In this document: one piece after another, positions 1 to 9,161 of the stretch
Numbering within the stretch: the first letter of the stretch is position 1
Layout: each line of letters opens with the position of its first letter
Source: Pseudonocardia sp. C8
Lineage (GTDB): Bacteria; Actinomycetota; Actinomycetes; Mycobacteriales; Pseudonocardiaceae
Direction: 5' to 3'
DNA length: 64,000 bases
NCBI RefSeq assembly: GCF_014267175.1
Contig: NZ_JACMTR010000002.1
Span: forward strand, 2,877,501-2,941,500
The notes under the pieces: generated by a model
What the model was told of the DNA's origin: nothing
Database searches by the model: none
What the model saw: the letters and a program-made list of their open reading frames with translations, nothing else
Position numbers and translations under genes: made by a program

Positions 1-12
1 GTGTCCCGGTGA
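1..12 (+). CDS. Extreme 3' end of an upstream gene, probably the CoA-transferase alpha subunit (partial)
   Basis: Frame 1 reads three codons and then TGA at 10-12, overlapping the GTG at 9-11 of the next gene in the GTGA arrangement that recurs through this operon. Class I CoA-transferases of the IpdAB type are encoded as adjacent alpha and beta subunits, so the missing upstream gene is probably the alpha subunit. Only the overlap is visible; the identity is inference. Confidence 0.3.
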   Translation: MSR

Positions 13-872
13 GCGCGGCGGAGCAGGCCGGCGGGTACACGGTCGAGGAGCAGGTCATCTCGGTCCTCGCGCAGATCTACCGCGGCGAGGTCATCGCCGT
101 CGGCGCGACGGCGTGTGCGGAGATCGCGACCCGGTTGGCGAAGGTCCTCTACGCACCCGAGATCGTGCTGATGGCCGGCGGGAGCATGGCCGGCTACGAC
201 TGCGCGGCCACGCCGAAAGCCCTCAACGACGAGTGGGTGTCGTCGGAGACGGCGGTGCGCGGCTCGGACTGGATCGAGACCTTTGACCTCATCTCGGCGG
301 GCAAGTACGCGATCTGCATGGGTCCGGTCCAGGTCGACCGGACCGGGTCGTGCAACATCTCCGTGCTCGGCGACTGGCGGCGTCCCAAGGTCGCCCTCAT
401 CGGTTCACGGGGCATCCCCGACGACATGGTCCGGCTCGAGGAGCTGACGTTCCACGTCCGCAGGCACACGCCCCGCTCGATCGTCGAGCGGGTCGACTTC
501 CGGTGCGGGCTGGGGTTCGGCCCGGAGCGCGACAAGATCGGCCTCACGCTCGGCGAACCGCGGATGCTGGTGACCGACCTCGGCGTCTTCGACTTCGACC
601 GCACCGGGGCCGGCATGCGCGTACGCTCCTTGCACGCCGGCGTGACCTTCGACGACGTCGCCGCCGCGACCGGTTTCGAGCTGCTGCCTCCCGACGGTGA
701 GATCCCCGCGACGCCGCCGCCGACCGCCGAGGAGCTGCGCCTGATCCGCGAGGTGATCGACCCGCTCGGGGTGCGCCGGCTCGACGCCCCCGCACCGCCG
801 GCCGGGCTGCTCGCCGAGCTCGCCGAGGCCGAGCGTGACCTCTGGACCACCGCACCGGGGGGACACCGATGA
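9..872 (+). CDS. CoA-transferase beta subunit, IpdB-like (possible ring-opening CoA hydrolase)
   Basis: The 287-residue product belongs to the family I CoA-transferase beta fold. Its C-terminal half resembles mycobacterial IpdB as I remember it: an LGVFDF segment followed by MR..SLH.GVT, and an EELRLIREVIDP motif near residues 237-248. In cholesterol catabolism IpdAB is not a transferase but hydrolytically opens a CoA-linked cyclic diketone (established for IpdAB); plain glutaconate/3-oxoacid CoA-transferase is the alternative. It starts with GTG overlapping the previous stop and ends overlapping the acyl-CoA dehydrogenase ATG at 869, so it is translationally coupled. Position at the head of a set with ligase, dehydrogenase, hydratase and thiolase fits a ring-cleavage step. 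Family assignment is firm; the hydrolase role is inference. Confidence 0.85.
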   Translation: MSAAEQAGGYTVEEQVISVLAQIYRGEVIAVGATACAEIATRLAKVLYAPEIVLMAGGSMAGYDCAATPKALNDEWVSSETAVRGSDWIETFDLISAGKYAICMGPVQVDRTGSCNISVLGDWRRPKVALIGSRGIPDDMVRLEELTFHVRRHTPRSIVERVDFRCGLGFGPERDKIGLTLGEPRMLVTDLGVFDFDRTGAGMRVRSLHAGVTFDDVAAATGFELLPPDGEIPATPPPTAEELRLIREVIDPLGVRRLDAPAPPAGLLAELAEAERDLWTTAPGGHR

Positions 873-2182
873 GCTGGGACTTCGACACCGACCCCGAGAC
901 GGCCGCGGAGCTGGCCTGGATCCGCGAGTTCATCGACACCAAGGCGATCCCGCTGGAGTCGCTCGAGCTCGACGTAGACGAGTTCGACCGCGCCGCCGCA
1001 CCGCTGATCGAGGAGGTCAAGGACCGCGGGTTGTGGGCCGCGCACCTGCCGCCCGAACACGGCGGCACCGGCCGGGGCCAGCTACGCCTCGCGCTGATGA
1101 ACGAGATCGTCGGCCGGTCCCGGGTCGGCCCGACCCTGTTCGGCACGGCCCCGCCGGACTCCGGGAACCTCGAGCTGCTGGCCTCGCACGCGACGCCGGA
1201 GCAGCGCGAACGCTACTTCGACCCGCTCCTCGCGGGGACGGTCCGCTCGTCGGTGGCGATGACCGAACCCGACGCGGGCGCCGACCCCACCCTGCTGTCC
1301 ACCCGGCTGGAACGCGACGGCGACGGCTGGGTGCTCAACGGGCACAAGTGGTTCGCCACCAACGCCTCGCTCGCCGACTTCCTGCTGGTCATGGCGGTGT
1401 CCGAGCCGGAGGCCGCGCCGCGGGACCGGGCGACGGTCGTCATCGTCGACCGGTGCACGCCCGGGGTCGACGTCCGCCGCGACATCGCCTCGATGGAGGA
1501 CCCGCAGCCGCGGCCGGGACAGATCGAGAACCACTGCGAGGTCGTCCTCACCGACGTCCGGCTGCCCGCCGGCTCGGTACTGGGCCGGCCCGGGCAGGCG
1601 TTCGCGATGATGCAGGAGCGGCTCGGCCCGGCCCGGGTGCACCACTGCATGCGCTGGATCGGACAGGCCCAGCGAGCCCTGGACATGCTGTGCGAGCGAG
1701 CCACTTACCGCTTCTCGCACGGATCCACGCTGGCCGAGAAGCAGACCGTCCAGAACTGGATCGCCGACTCGGCCGCCGAGATCGCCGCGGCCCGGCTGCT
1801 CACCCTGCACGCGGCCTGGCGGATCGACACGGTCGGGTCGAAGGCGGCCCGGACCGACATCGCGCTGATCAAGTTCTACGGCGCGGCGGTGCTGCACGAC
1901 GTGATCGACCGCGCCGTGCAGGCCCACGGCTCGCTCGGCTTCTCCGCCGACCTGCCGCTGGAGTCGATGTACCGGCGCGCCCGGGCCGCCCGGATCTACG
2001 ACGGCCCCGACGAGGTGCACCGGCAGAGCGCCGCGCGGATGCTGCTGCGCGGCTACACCCCGCCGGCCGACGGTGTGCCGACCGAGCACCTCCCCCGCCG
2101 GCGCGCGGCCGCACGCACCCAGTTCGCCGGGGCCCTCGCCGCGGACCCACCGACACACGACACCGAGGAAGGCCGCCGATGA
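869..2182 (+). CDS. Acyl-CoA dehydrogenase of the ACAD10/11 type
   Basis: This 437-residue FAD enzyme has the usual three-domain acyl-CoA dehydrogenase layout: helical N-terminus, beta domain with an MTEPDAG motif from residue 131, and a helical C-domain. Where ordinary short- and medium-chain enzymes have a catalytic Glu in YEGT, this protein reads YDGPDEVH at 377-384, the variant typical of ACAD10/ACAD11, which act with an APH-type kinase to remove a phosphorylated 4-hydroxyl from acyl-CoAs (established for human ACAD10/11). An APH-like kinase lies at 9158 in the same operon. Start ATG overlaps the upstream stop; the end overlaps the hydratase start at 2179. The dehydrogenase family is secure; a phosphate-elimination role is inference. 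Confidence 0.88.
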   Translation: MSWDFDTDPETAAELAWIREFIDTKAIPLESLELDVDEFDRAAAPLIEEVKDRGLWAAHLPPEHGGTGRGQLRLALMNEIVGRSRVGPTLFGTAPPDSGNLELLASHATPEQRERYFDPLLAGTVRSSVAMTEPDAGADPTLLSTRLERDGDGWVLNGHKWFATNASLADFLLVMAVSEPEAAPRDRATVVIVDRCTPGVDVRRDIASMEDPQPRPGQIENHCEVVLTDVRLPAGSVLGRPGQAFAMMQERLGPARVHHCMRWIGQAQRALDMLCERATYRFSHGSTLAEKQTVQNWIADSAAEIAAARLLTLHAAWRIDTVGSKAARTDIALIKFYGAAVLHDVIDRAVQAHGSLGFSADLPLESMYRRARAARIYDGPDEVHRQSAARMLLRGYTPPADGVPTEHLPRRRAAARTQFAGALAADPPTHDTEEGRR

Positions 2183-3102
2183 CGTCAACAGTTCAGTACG
2201 AGGTCGTCGAACCGGGGATCGGCGTGATCACGTTGAACCGCCCGGACAAGCGCAACGCGCAGGACGTCCGCATGACTTACGAGCTCAACGACGCGTTCGA
2301 GCGCGCCGCGCGCGACGACGCGGTCAAGGTGATCGTGCTGGCCGCCGCCGGCCCGCACTTCTCGGCCGGGCACGACCTGAACGACGTCGTGTGGCACGAC
2401 GAGTTCACCCAGGTCAGCAACTGGGGCGGTTACGGCGAACCCGGGGCCGAGGGGTGGGTCGCCCGCGAGGAGGAGATCTACCTGGAGATGTGCGCGCGCT
2501 GGCGGTCGATCCCGAAGCCGACCATCGCCGCGGTCCAGGGCCGGGCGATCGGCGGCGGGCTGATGCTCGCCTGGGTCTGCGATCTCATCATCGCCGCCGA
2601 CGACGCCGTCTTCTGCGACCCGGTGGTCGCCATGGGCGTCTGCGGCGTGGAGTGGTTCGTCCACCCCTGGGAGCTCGGCCCGCGCAAGGCCAAGGAGCTG
2701 CTGTTCACCTCGGGCTCCTGGGACGCCGACGAGGCCCACCGCCTCGGGATGGTCAACAGCGTGGTCCCGCGCGACGAACTCACCGATGCCACCCTCGCGC
2801 TCGCGCGACGGATCGCCGCGCAGCCGATGTTCGCGCTGCGGCTGACGAAGGAGGCGGTGAACCAGGCGACCGACATCCAAGGACAGCCCTCGGCGGTGCG
2901 GGCGGCCTTCTCCCTGCACCAGCTCGCGCACACCCACAACCTGGAGCGGTACGGGATCTGCCTGGACCCGGCCGGCATCCCGCCGGCCCTGCAGGACCGC
3001 TTCCCCCAGGCCGAGCCGGACGACAAGCTCCGGGCGGAACGCCGCGCCGACCGGGTCGCGGCCGTCGCGGACCACCCCCACCCCGGAAAGGCGCAGGCAT
3101 GA
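2179..3102 (+). CDS. Enoyl-CoA hydratase/isomerase (crotonase family)
   Basis: The 307-residue protein has the crotonase fold: ITLNRPDKRNA near residues 17-27, the first oxyanion-hole segment FSAGHDL at about 62-68 and the second in GRAIGGGLML at about 121-130. It would hydrate or isomerise a CoA-bound enoyl intermediate, or perform a ring C-C cleavage as some crotonases do. It is longer than the usual ~260 residues because of an insertion around residues 75-100 (Trp/Gly/Glu rich) and a charged C-terminal tail. ATG at 2179 overlaps the dehydrogenase stop and its TGA overlaps the next ATG. The substrate cannot be read from sequence. Confidence 0.88.
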   Translation: MTSTVQYEVVEPGIGVITLNRPDKRNAQDVRMTYELNDAFERAARDDAVKVIVLAAAGPHFSAGHDLNDVVWHDEFTQVSNWGGYGEPGAEGWVAREEEIYLEMCARWRSIPKPTIAAVQGRAIGGGLMLAWVCDLIIAADDAVFCDPVVAMGVCGVEWFVHPWELGPRKAKELLFTSGSWDADEAHRLGMVNSVVPRDELTDATLALARRIAAQPMFALRLTKEAVNQATDIQGQPSAVRAAFSLHQLAHTHNLERYGICLDPAGIPPALQDRFPQAEPDDKLRAERRADRVAAVADHPHPGKAQA

Positions 3103-5213
3103 GCTACGTGATCGGTATCGACGTCGGGGGCACGTTCACCGACGCCGTCGCGGCACGCGACGACGGCACCATGATCTCGACCAAGACGCCCTCGACCCCG
3201 CCCGACTACGCCGAGGGCGTCGTCCGGGTGCTCGACGAGCTCTCGGAGCAGATCGGGCTCGACTGCTCCGAGCTGCTCGCCGACACCTCCTACATCGCCC
3301 ACGGCACCACGTCGGCCCTCAACGCGCTGGTCATCGGCGACGTCGGCACGGTCGGCTGGCTCACCACGGCCGGGCACCGGGACTCGATCTACATCATGAA
3401 CGTGGTCGGCCGGTACGCCGGCAACAGCCCCGAGCAGATCCAGGACATCCTGCACACCCGCAAGCCGGTGCCGCTGGTCCCGAAGAGCCGGGCCAAGGAG
3501 GTCGTCGAGCGGATCGACTACAAGGGCAGTGTGATCGTCCCGCTGGACGAGGAGCAGGCCCGCGAGCAGATCCGCGACCTGATCGACCAGGACGTCGACG
3601 CGATCGCGATCTCGACGCTGTGGTCCTTCCGGAACCCGGTGCACGAGCGCCGGCTGCGCGAGCTCGTGCACGAGCAGGCAGCCGGGATGTACGTGACGCT
3701 GTCCAGCGAGCTCTCCCCGCGGATCCGGGAGTTCTCCCGCAACGCCACGACGATCATGAGCACCCAGGTCGGGCCGGCGCTGGCCCGCTACCTGGAACCG
3801 CTGGAGGACCGGCTGCGACGCTCCGGCCTGCGCGGTCCGCTGCTCGTCATGCAGGGCAACGGGGGCACGCTCGCCGCCCGGGAGGCCCCGAAGACCGCCA
3901 TCACCACCGTCGGGTCGGTGCTCAGCGGCGGGGTGACCGGCGCGACCCGGCTCGCCGACCAGCTCGGGCACCGCAACGTCATCTGCACCGACGTCGGCGG
4001 CACGACGTTCCTGGTGGGCCTGATCGTCGACGGCGAACCCGTCCGGTCCACCCACACGGTGATCAACCAGCACATCATCGACGTGCCGATGCTCAAGGTT
4101 CAGGCCATCGGCAGCGGCGGTGGCGCCATCGCGCACGTCGACGCAGGCGGCAACCTCCGGGTGGGGCCGCGCAGCGCGCAGGCCGTCCCGGGCCCGGCCT
4201 GCTACGACCAGGGCGGCACCGAGCCGACCGTCACCGACGCCGACCTGGTGCTCGGCATCCTCAACCCGGACAACTTCCTCGGCGGCCGAAAGACGCTGTC
4301 GGTGAAGCGGGCCCGGGAGGCCATCGAGGCGCACATCGCCGCCCCGCTGGGGCTCAGCGTCGAGGACGCGGCCGCAGCCGTGTTCGCGGTGCAGAACTCG
4401 CAGACCGCCGACCTGGTGCGCAAGGTCGTCGTCGAGTCCGGGGAGGACCCCCGCGACTTCGTGGCCTACGCCTTCGGCGGCGCCGGACCGGTGCACTGCT
4501 TCTCCTACGGCGCCGAGCTCGGGGTCGCGCGGACCGTGGTGCCGCTCGGGCCGTCGGCCGCGGCGTTCTCGGCCTACGGCCTGGCGGCCAGCAACGTCGG
4601 TGTGATCAAGGAGGCGTCCGATCCGGCCACCTACCCGGTGCCGCCGGCGCAGGTCAACAAGGCGTTCGAGGCGCTCGAGGCCGAGGCCCGCGATGCCCTG
4701 CGCTCGCAGGGGGTCGAGCTCGTCGACGTCGTGCTGCGCCGCGAGATCGACATCCGCTACACCATGCAGTTCGCCGAGCTCGCGACGCCGGTCCCCGCGG
4801 GACCGCTCGGTGAGGACGACCTGGCGGCGGTGATCACCAGCTTCGAGGAGCGCTACGCACGCACCTTCGGCGAGGGGACCGGGTACTCCGACGCCGGCTT
4901 CCAGTTCATCACCTACCGCGTCCGCGCCACCGGCGTGCTGCCGGCCGAGGTCGTGCTCCCCGAGGCCGAACCGTCGGCCGGGCACGACGTCACCGACGCG
5001 ATCACCGGTCACCGGCCGGTGCTGCTCGACCCGCGGTACGGCTTCGTCGACACCGCGGTCTACGACTATCGCCGGCTCGCTCCCGGGGACCGTTTCACCG
5101 GCCCCGCGGTCGTCGAGGTCCCGACCACGACCGTCGCGGTCTCGGCCCACGACACCGCAGAGATCGACCGGCTCGGCAACCTCGTCCTGCACCACCACAC
5201 CGAGGAGCGATGA
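3099..5213 (+). CDS. HyuA-family ATP-dependent subunit (hydantoinase A/oxoprolinase; acetone/acetophenone carboxylase type)
   Basis: The 704-residue protein starts with GIDVGGTFTDA (residues 5-15), the phosphate-1 motif of the ASKHA ATPase fold, followed by AHGTTSALNAL near 68-78 and a second phosphate motif CTDVGGTT near 297-304. The GSGGGAIA and GPACYDQGGTEPTVTDA segments are standard in the HyuA/oxoprolinase family. Such proteins activate a substrate or bicarbonate by ATP-dependent phosphorylation, the partner HyuB completing hydrolysis or carboxylation. The gene is coupled to HyuB by an ATGA overlap at 5210. Because the HyuB partner has a carboxylase-gamma-like zinc tail, I favour a carboxylase over a lactam hydrolase, as inference. 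Confidence 0.85.
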   Translation: MSYVIGIDVGGTFTDAVAARDDGTMISTKTPSTPPDYAEGVVRVLDELSEQIGLDCSELLADTSYIAHGTTSALNALVIGDVGTVGWLTTAGHRDSIYIMNVVGRYAGNSPEQIQDILHTRKPVPLVPKSRAKEVVERIDYKGSVIVPLDEEQAREQIRDLIDQDVDAIAISTLWSFRNPVHERRLRELVHEQAAGMYVTLSSELSPRIREFSRNATTIMSTQVGPALARYLEPLEDRLRRSGLRGPLLVMQGNGGTLAAREAPKTAITTVGSVLSGGVTGATRLADQLGHRNVICTDVGGTTFLVGLIVDGEPVRSTHTVINQHIIDVPMLKVQAIGSGGGAIAHVDAGGNLRVGPRSAQAVPGPACYDQGGTEPTVTDADLVLGILNPDNFLGGRKTLSVKRAREAIEAHIAAPLGLSVEDAAAAVFAVQNSQTADLVRKVVVESGEDPRDFVAYAFGGAGPVHCFSYGAELGVARTVVPLGPSAAAFSAYGLAASNVGVIKEASDPATYPVPPAQVNKAFEALEAEARDALRSQGVELVDVVLRREIDIRYTMQFAELATPVPAGPLGEDDLAAVITSFEERYARTFGEGTGYSDAGFQFITYRVRATGVLPAEVVLPEAEPSAGHDVTDAITGHRPVLLDPRYGFVDTAVYDYRRLAPGDRFTGPAVVEVPTTTVAVSAHDTAEIDRLGNLVLHHHTEER

Positions 5214-7519
5214 TGACCGCGGTTCCCGGATCGGAGATCTTCAACAGCCGCCCCGTCGACGTCGAGGCCCTGCGCGCCGGGGTGCCGGCCGGCCTGCGGC
5301 TGCACACGGTGGGCCAGGACCTCGTCGACGGCCTGGACCCACTGACCTACGAGGTGGTCCGCCACCGCCTGTGGTCGATCACCGACGAGATGGGCGAGAC
5401 GCTCAAGCGGATGTCGGGCTCGGTCGTGGTGACCGAGGCGAACGACTTCGACTTCGCGATCTGCGACGAGGTCGGGCAAGAGGTGCAGATCGGGCTGTAC
5501 AACACCTTCCTCTCGGCCTCCCTGGACCTTGCCGTCTACTGGACGCTGCAGCACCGGGCGGAGAACCCCGGCATCGCCGACGGCGACATGTTCCTGTGCA
5601 ACGACCCGTGGGTCGGCGGCGGGCTGCACCAGAACGACGCCACCGTGTTCGCCCCGATCTTCTTCGACGGCCAGCTGTTCAGCTGGTCCTCCGCGGTCGC
5701 CCACCAGCTCGACGTCGGGGGTGTCGCGCCGGGATCGTGGACACCGCGCGCCCAGGACGTCTTCTGGGAGTCGCTGCCCACCCCGCCGATCAAGGTGGTC
5801 CGGGACAACGTGCTGCAGCGCGACGTCGCCGAGATGTGGACCCGACGGTCCCGCACCCCGATGCTGCTCTCGCTCGACCTGCGGGCGAAGGTGGGCGCGA
5901 ACATCACCGCCCAGACCCGGATGCGGCGGCTGCTGGACGCCTACGGCCCGGACACCGTCAAGGCCGTCATGAAGCGGATCATGGACGACGCCGAGCAGCG
6001 ACTGCGCGCCAAGCTCCGTGAGCTGCCCGACGGGACCTGGCGCGCCACCGGCTACCAGGAGCACTCCGGGCAGGGCGACCGCGGCCTGTACAAGATCGAG
6101 CTCGCGATGACCAAGACCCACGACCGGCTGGTCTTCGACTTCCGCGGCACCGACGCGCAGACCGGCATGATCAACTGCCCGTACTCGGGGGTCCGCGCGG
6201 GGATCATGTCGGCACTGCTGCCGGTGCTGGCCGGGGACATCCCCTGGGCCGGCGGCGGGCTGATGCGGTGCTTCGACATCATCGCCGACGAGGGAACGAT
6301 GATCAACGCGTCGTTCCCGGCCGCGGTCGGGAAGGGACCGGTCGGACCGGCCTGGGCGGCCGGGAACCTGGTCAACGAGTGCCTCGCCAAGATGCTCGAC
6401 TCCCGGCCACACTCCCGCCGGGCCGTGCAGTCGGTGTGCGCCGGAACCTTCGACATGGTCGCGCTGGCCGGCGTCGACCAGCGCCGGACACCGTTCGTCT
6501 CGCTGGTCATGGACACAATGGCCGGGGGCTACGGCGCCGGCGTCGACCGGGACGGGGTGGACACCGGCGGCATGTTCGTCATCCCGATGGGGCGTGCCCC
6601 GGACGCCGAGATGACCGAGTTCACCTCCCCCGTGCTGCTGCTCTGGCGGCGGGAGGAGATCGACTCCGGCGGCCCGGGCACCCAGCGGGGCGGCGTCAGC
6701 GGATCGGTGTGCCTCGTCCCGCACGACACCCCCGCCCCGCTCGGGGCCGTGTTCTCGGGCTCGGGCAAGACCACCAGCCAGAACACCGGGCTCGCCGGCG
6801 GCTATCCCGGCAACAGCCAGCTCGACATCGTGCTGCGTGGCGCGGCGGCGCGGCAGGCGCTGGCCGCCGGCCGGATCCCGAAGGACCTGGCCGAGGTCGG
6901 CGGCACCCGGGACGTCATGGGCGGCGAGGTCGAAACCGGGATCTCCCTCGACGACGCGGTGTTCGTGCACTGGCAGAGCGGCGGCGGCTACGGGGACCCG
7001 CTGCACCGCGATCCGGAGGCCGTCGCCACCGACGTCCGGGAAGCCCGGGTCTCCCCCGCAGCCGCGACCGACGTGTACGGGGTCGTGCTCGACGACGCCG
7101 GCCAGGTGGCCGCCGAGGCAACCCGGGCCCGGCGCGCGGTGCTGCGCACCGAACGCCGCACCGCGGCCGGTCTGGACGGCGGCGGCGAGCAACCGGCCGG
7201 GCATCCGGACGTCGACGGCGAGCAGCTCGACGACAACCAGGTCCTCGGTGCCGACGGGACGGTGCGGTGCCGGCACTGCGGGACCGACCTGGGCGACCTC
7301 GGCGAGCACTACCTGGCGCAGCTTCCCCGGGTGCAGATCCCGCCGTCGGGTGCCGGACCGCACGTCTGGGCCGACCCGTCGACCTACATCGACCGGGACG
7401 TCGTGTTCCGCCAGGTCCTGTGCCCGGGCTGCGCGACGGCGTTGCTCAGCCAGGTCGTGCCGGCCGACCACCCGCTCCCGGCGGACGTCCTCGGGGCGGG
7501 GGGCCACTGTGCGCACTGA
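5210..7519 (+). CDS. HyuB-family subunit fused to an acetone carboxylase gamma-like zinc domain
   Basis: Residues ~35-640 match the HyuB/hydantoinase B fold: YEVVRHRLWSI, the FLCNDPWVGGGLHQND metal-site region around 127-142 and the GGGYGDPL motif near 590. After the HyuB fold a tail of about 90 residues carries two zinc-ribbon pairs, C687-x2-C690 and C738-x2-C741, with WADP between them. This resembles the separate small gamma subunit (AcxC type) of acetone carboxylases. The fusion makes 769 residues, well above an ordinary HyuB. It is encoded directly after HyuA with a 4-bp overlap and shares its last bases with the ligase start at 7509. ATP-dependent carboxylation of a ketone or enol is the likeliest role; hydantoin or oxoproline hydrolysis is the alternative. 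Confidence 0.82.
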   Translation: MMTAVPGSEIFNSRPVDVEALRAGVPAGLRLHTVGQDLVDGLDPLTYEVVRHRLWSITDEMGETLKRMSGSVVVTEANDFDFAICDEVGQEVQIGLYNTFLSASLDLAVYWTLQHRAENPGIADGDMFLCNDPWVGGGLHQNDATVFAPIFFDGQLFSWSSAVAHQLDVGGVAPGSWTPRAQDVFWESLPTPPIKVVRDNVLQRDVAEMWTRRSRTPMLLSLDLRAKVGANITAQTRMRRLLDAYGPDTVKAVMKRIMDDAEQRLRAKLRELPDGTWRATGYQEHSGQGDRGLYKIELAMTKTHDRLVFDFRGTDAQTGMINCPYSGVRAGIMSALLPVLAGDIPWAGGGLMRCFDIIADEGTMINASFPAAVGKGPVGPAWAAGNLVNECLAKMLDSRPHSRRAVQSVCAGTFDMVALAGVDQRRTPFVSLVMDTMAGGYGAGVDRDGVDTGGMFVIPMGRAPDAEMTEFTSPVLLLWRREEIDSGGPGTQRGGVSGSVCLVPHDTPAPLGAVFSGSGKTTSQNTGLAGGYPGNSQLDIVLRGAAARQALAAGRIPKDLAEVGGTRDVMGGEVETGISLDDAVFVHWQSGGGYGDPLHRDPEAVATDVREARVSPAAATDVYGVVLDDAGQVAAEATRARRAVLRTERRTAAGLDGGGEQPAGHPDVDGEQLDDNQVLGADGTVRCRHCGTDLGDLGEHYLAQLPRVQIPPSGAGPHVWADPSTYIDRDVVFRQVLCPGCATALLSQVVPADHPLPADVLGAGGHCAH

Positions 7520-9161
7520 GCACCCGACCGGGCCGTTCCCGCGGCACCCGGAGCCGCTCGCCGCGCGCTACCGCGCCGCCGGGGCCTGGGAGGACACCAC
7601 CATCGGTGCGGAGCTGCGGCGCACCGCCACGCGGTTCCCGGACCGCGTGGCGGTGGTCGACGACGAGCGGCGCCTGACCTACGCCGAGCTCGACCGGGCG
7701 GCCACCAACGTCGCCAGGATGCTGGCGGACGACGGCCTGCGCGCCGGCGACGTGGTGATCGTCCAGTCCGGCAACGTGGTCGAGACCCTCGTCGGCATGT
7801 ACGGGCTGGTCCGGGCCGGGCTGGTACCGGTGTGCGCGCTGCCGCAGTCGGGCCCGCGCGACATCGCCGACCTCGCCACGATCACCGGGGCGCGCGGGCA
7901 TCTGGTGCAGGCCGACTGGCCCCGCTCCGACCTGCCGGCGGCGGCGGTCGCGCTGCGGGCGGACCACGACATCCGGACGCTGACCGTCCGGGGCGAGGTG
8001 GACGGCGCGCTGTGCCTGGATCACCCCGGTGACCGGTCCGGCGCCGTGCTCCCGCGCGCCGGCGCGGAGGACGTCGCTCTGCTGCAGCTCTCCGGCGGTA
8101 CCACCGGTACTCCGAAACTGATCCCCCGGCTGCACTGCGACTACCTCTGCAACGCCCGGGCGTGGGCGCGCGTGTCGGAATGGGACGAGCACGTCGTCGC
8201 GATGCACGCGCTGCCCGTGGCGCACAACGCCGGCCTGGTGCTGTGCGTGCTGCCCGCGATGCTCGCCGGCGGCACGGTCGTCCTCGCCCCGGGCGCGGAC
8301 GCCGCCACCATCGCCCGGCTCGTCGCCCGGGAGCAGGTCACCGACATGGTCGTCAACGCGACCGTCGTCTACCGCCTGCTCTCCTCGCCGGAGGTCGGCC
8401 GGAGCGACCTGGCGTCCCTGCGCCGGATGGCCGTCGGCCCGCAGACCCCGGAGTACGCCGCCCGGCTGGAGTCCGAGCTGGGCGTCCGGGCGCTCGGTGT
8501 GTTCGGGATGGGTGAGGGCATGATCATGCGGACCCCCTGGGACGCCCCGCGCGAGGCCAGGCTGCACACCGTCGGTACCCCGATCCACCCGCTCGACGAG
8601 GTCCGGATCCTCGACGAGGACCGCACCGACGTGCCGCCCGGGGAGATCGGTGAGCTAGCCTGCCGGGGCCCGTACACGATCCCGGGCTACTACGCCGCTC
8701 CCGAGCACAATGCGAGGGCTTTCACCCCGGACGGTTTCTACCTCACCGGTGACCTGGCGCGGGCCCGCGAGATCGGGGGGACGACCTACTACTCGATCGA
8801 GGGGCGGATCAAGGACAACGTCAACCGGGGCGGGGAGAAGGTCCACGCCGACGAGATCGAGCGGCTGCTGGTGACCCACCCGGCGATCGCCGAGGTCGCC
8901 GTCGTCGGGATGCCCGACCCCGAGCTCGGGGAACGGGTGTGCGCCTACGTCGTACCGCGCGCCGGGGCCGCGGCACCCACGGTCGCCGACCTCGCCGGTT
9001 TCCTGCTCGGCCACGGCCTGGCGAAGTTCAAGCTGCCCGAGCGGGTCGAGATCCGCGCCGAGCTGCCGACGACCAGCATCCGCAAGGTCGCCAAGAACCG
9101 GCTCCGTGCCGACATCGCCGAGCTGCTGGCCCGGGAGCGCTCCACGGCGGTGGGCACGTGA
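7509..9161 (+). CDS. Acyl-AMP/acyl-CoA ligase, 2,3-dihydroxybenzoate-AMP ligase (EntE/DhbE) type
   Basis: The 550-residue ANL-family enzyme begins with the aryl-acid ligase signature FPRHPEPLAARYRAAG and carries the AMP-binding P-loop SGGTTGTPK at about 196-204, the YYAAPEHN..AFTPDGFYLTGD region and the catalytic-lysine segment near its end (TSIRKVAKN). EntE-like ligases adenylate salicylate or 2,3-dihydroxybenzoate; the related SdgA starts salicylyl-CoA catabolism in Streptomyces (established). The GTG start at 7509 overlaps the HyuB stop and leaves the family N-terminus intact. This gene is the main reason to think the operon substrate is an aromatic acid. The exact acid is unknown. Confidence 0.87.
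   Translation: MRTEHPTGPFPRHPEPLAARYRAAGAWEDTTIGAELRRTATRFPDRVAVVDDERRLTYAELDRAATNVARMLADDGLRAGDVVIVQSGNVVETLVGMYGLVRAGLVPVCALPQSGPRDIADLATITGARGHLVQADWPRSDLPAAAVALRADHDIRTLTVRGEVDGALCLDHPGDRSGAVLPRAGAEDVALLQLSGGTTGTPKLIPRLHCDYLCNARAWARVSEWDEHVVAMHALPVAHNAGLVLCVLPAMLAGGTVVLAPGADAATIARLVAREQVTDMVVNATVVYRLLSSPEVGRSDLASLRRMAVGPQTPEYAARLESELGVRALGVFGMGEGMIMRTPWDAPREARLHTVGTPIHPLDEVRILDEDRTDVPPGEIGELACRGPYTIPGYYAAPEHNARAFTPDGFYLTGDLARAREIGGTTYYSIEGRIKDNVNRGGEKVHADEIERLLVTHPAIAEVAVVGMPDPELGERVCAYVVPRAGAAAPTVADLAGFLLGHGLAKFKLPERVEIRAELPTTSIRKVAKNRLRADIAELLARERSTAVGT

Noticed and set aside
2478..5198. Very long minus-strand open frame (906 codons) opposite the HyuA gene
   Set aside because: It is antisense to clear crotonase and HyuA coding sequence, has Arg/Gly/Val-rich composition and no domain; long antisense frames are expected at this GC content.
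7446..8588. Long minus-strand frame opposite the ligase
   Set aside because: No recognisable motif; it mirrors the ligase frame.
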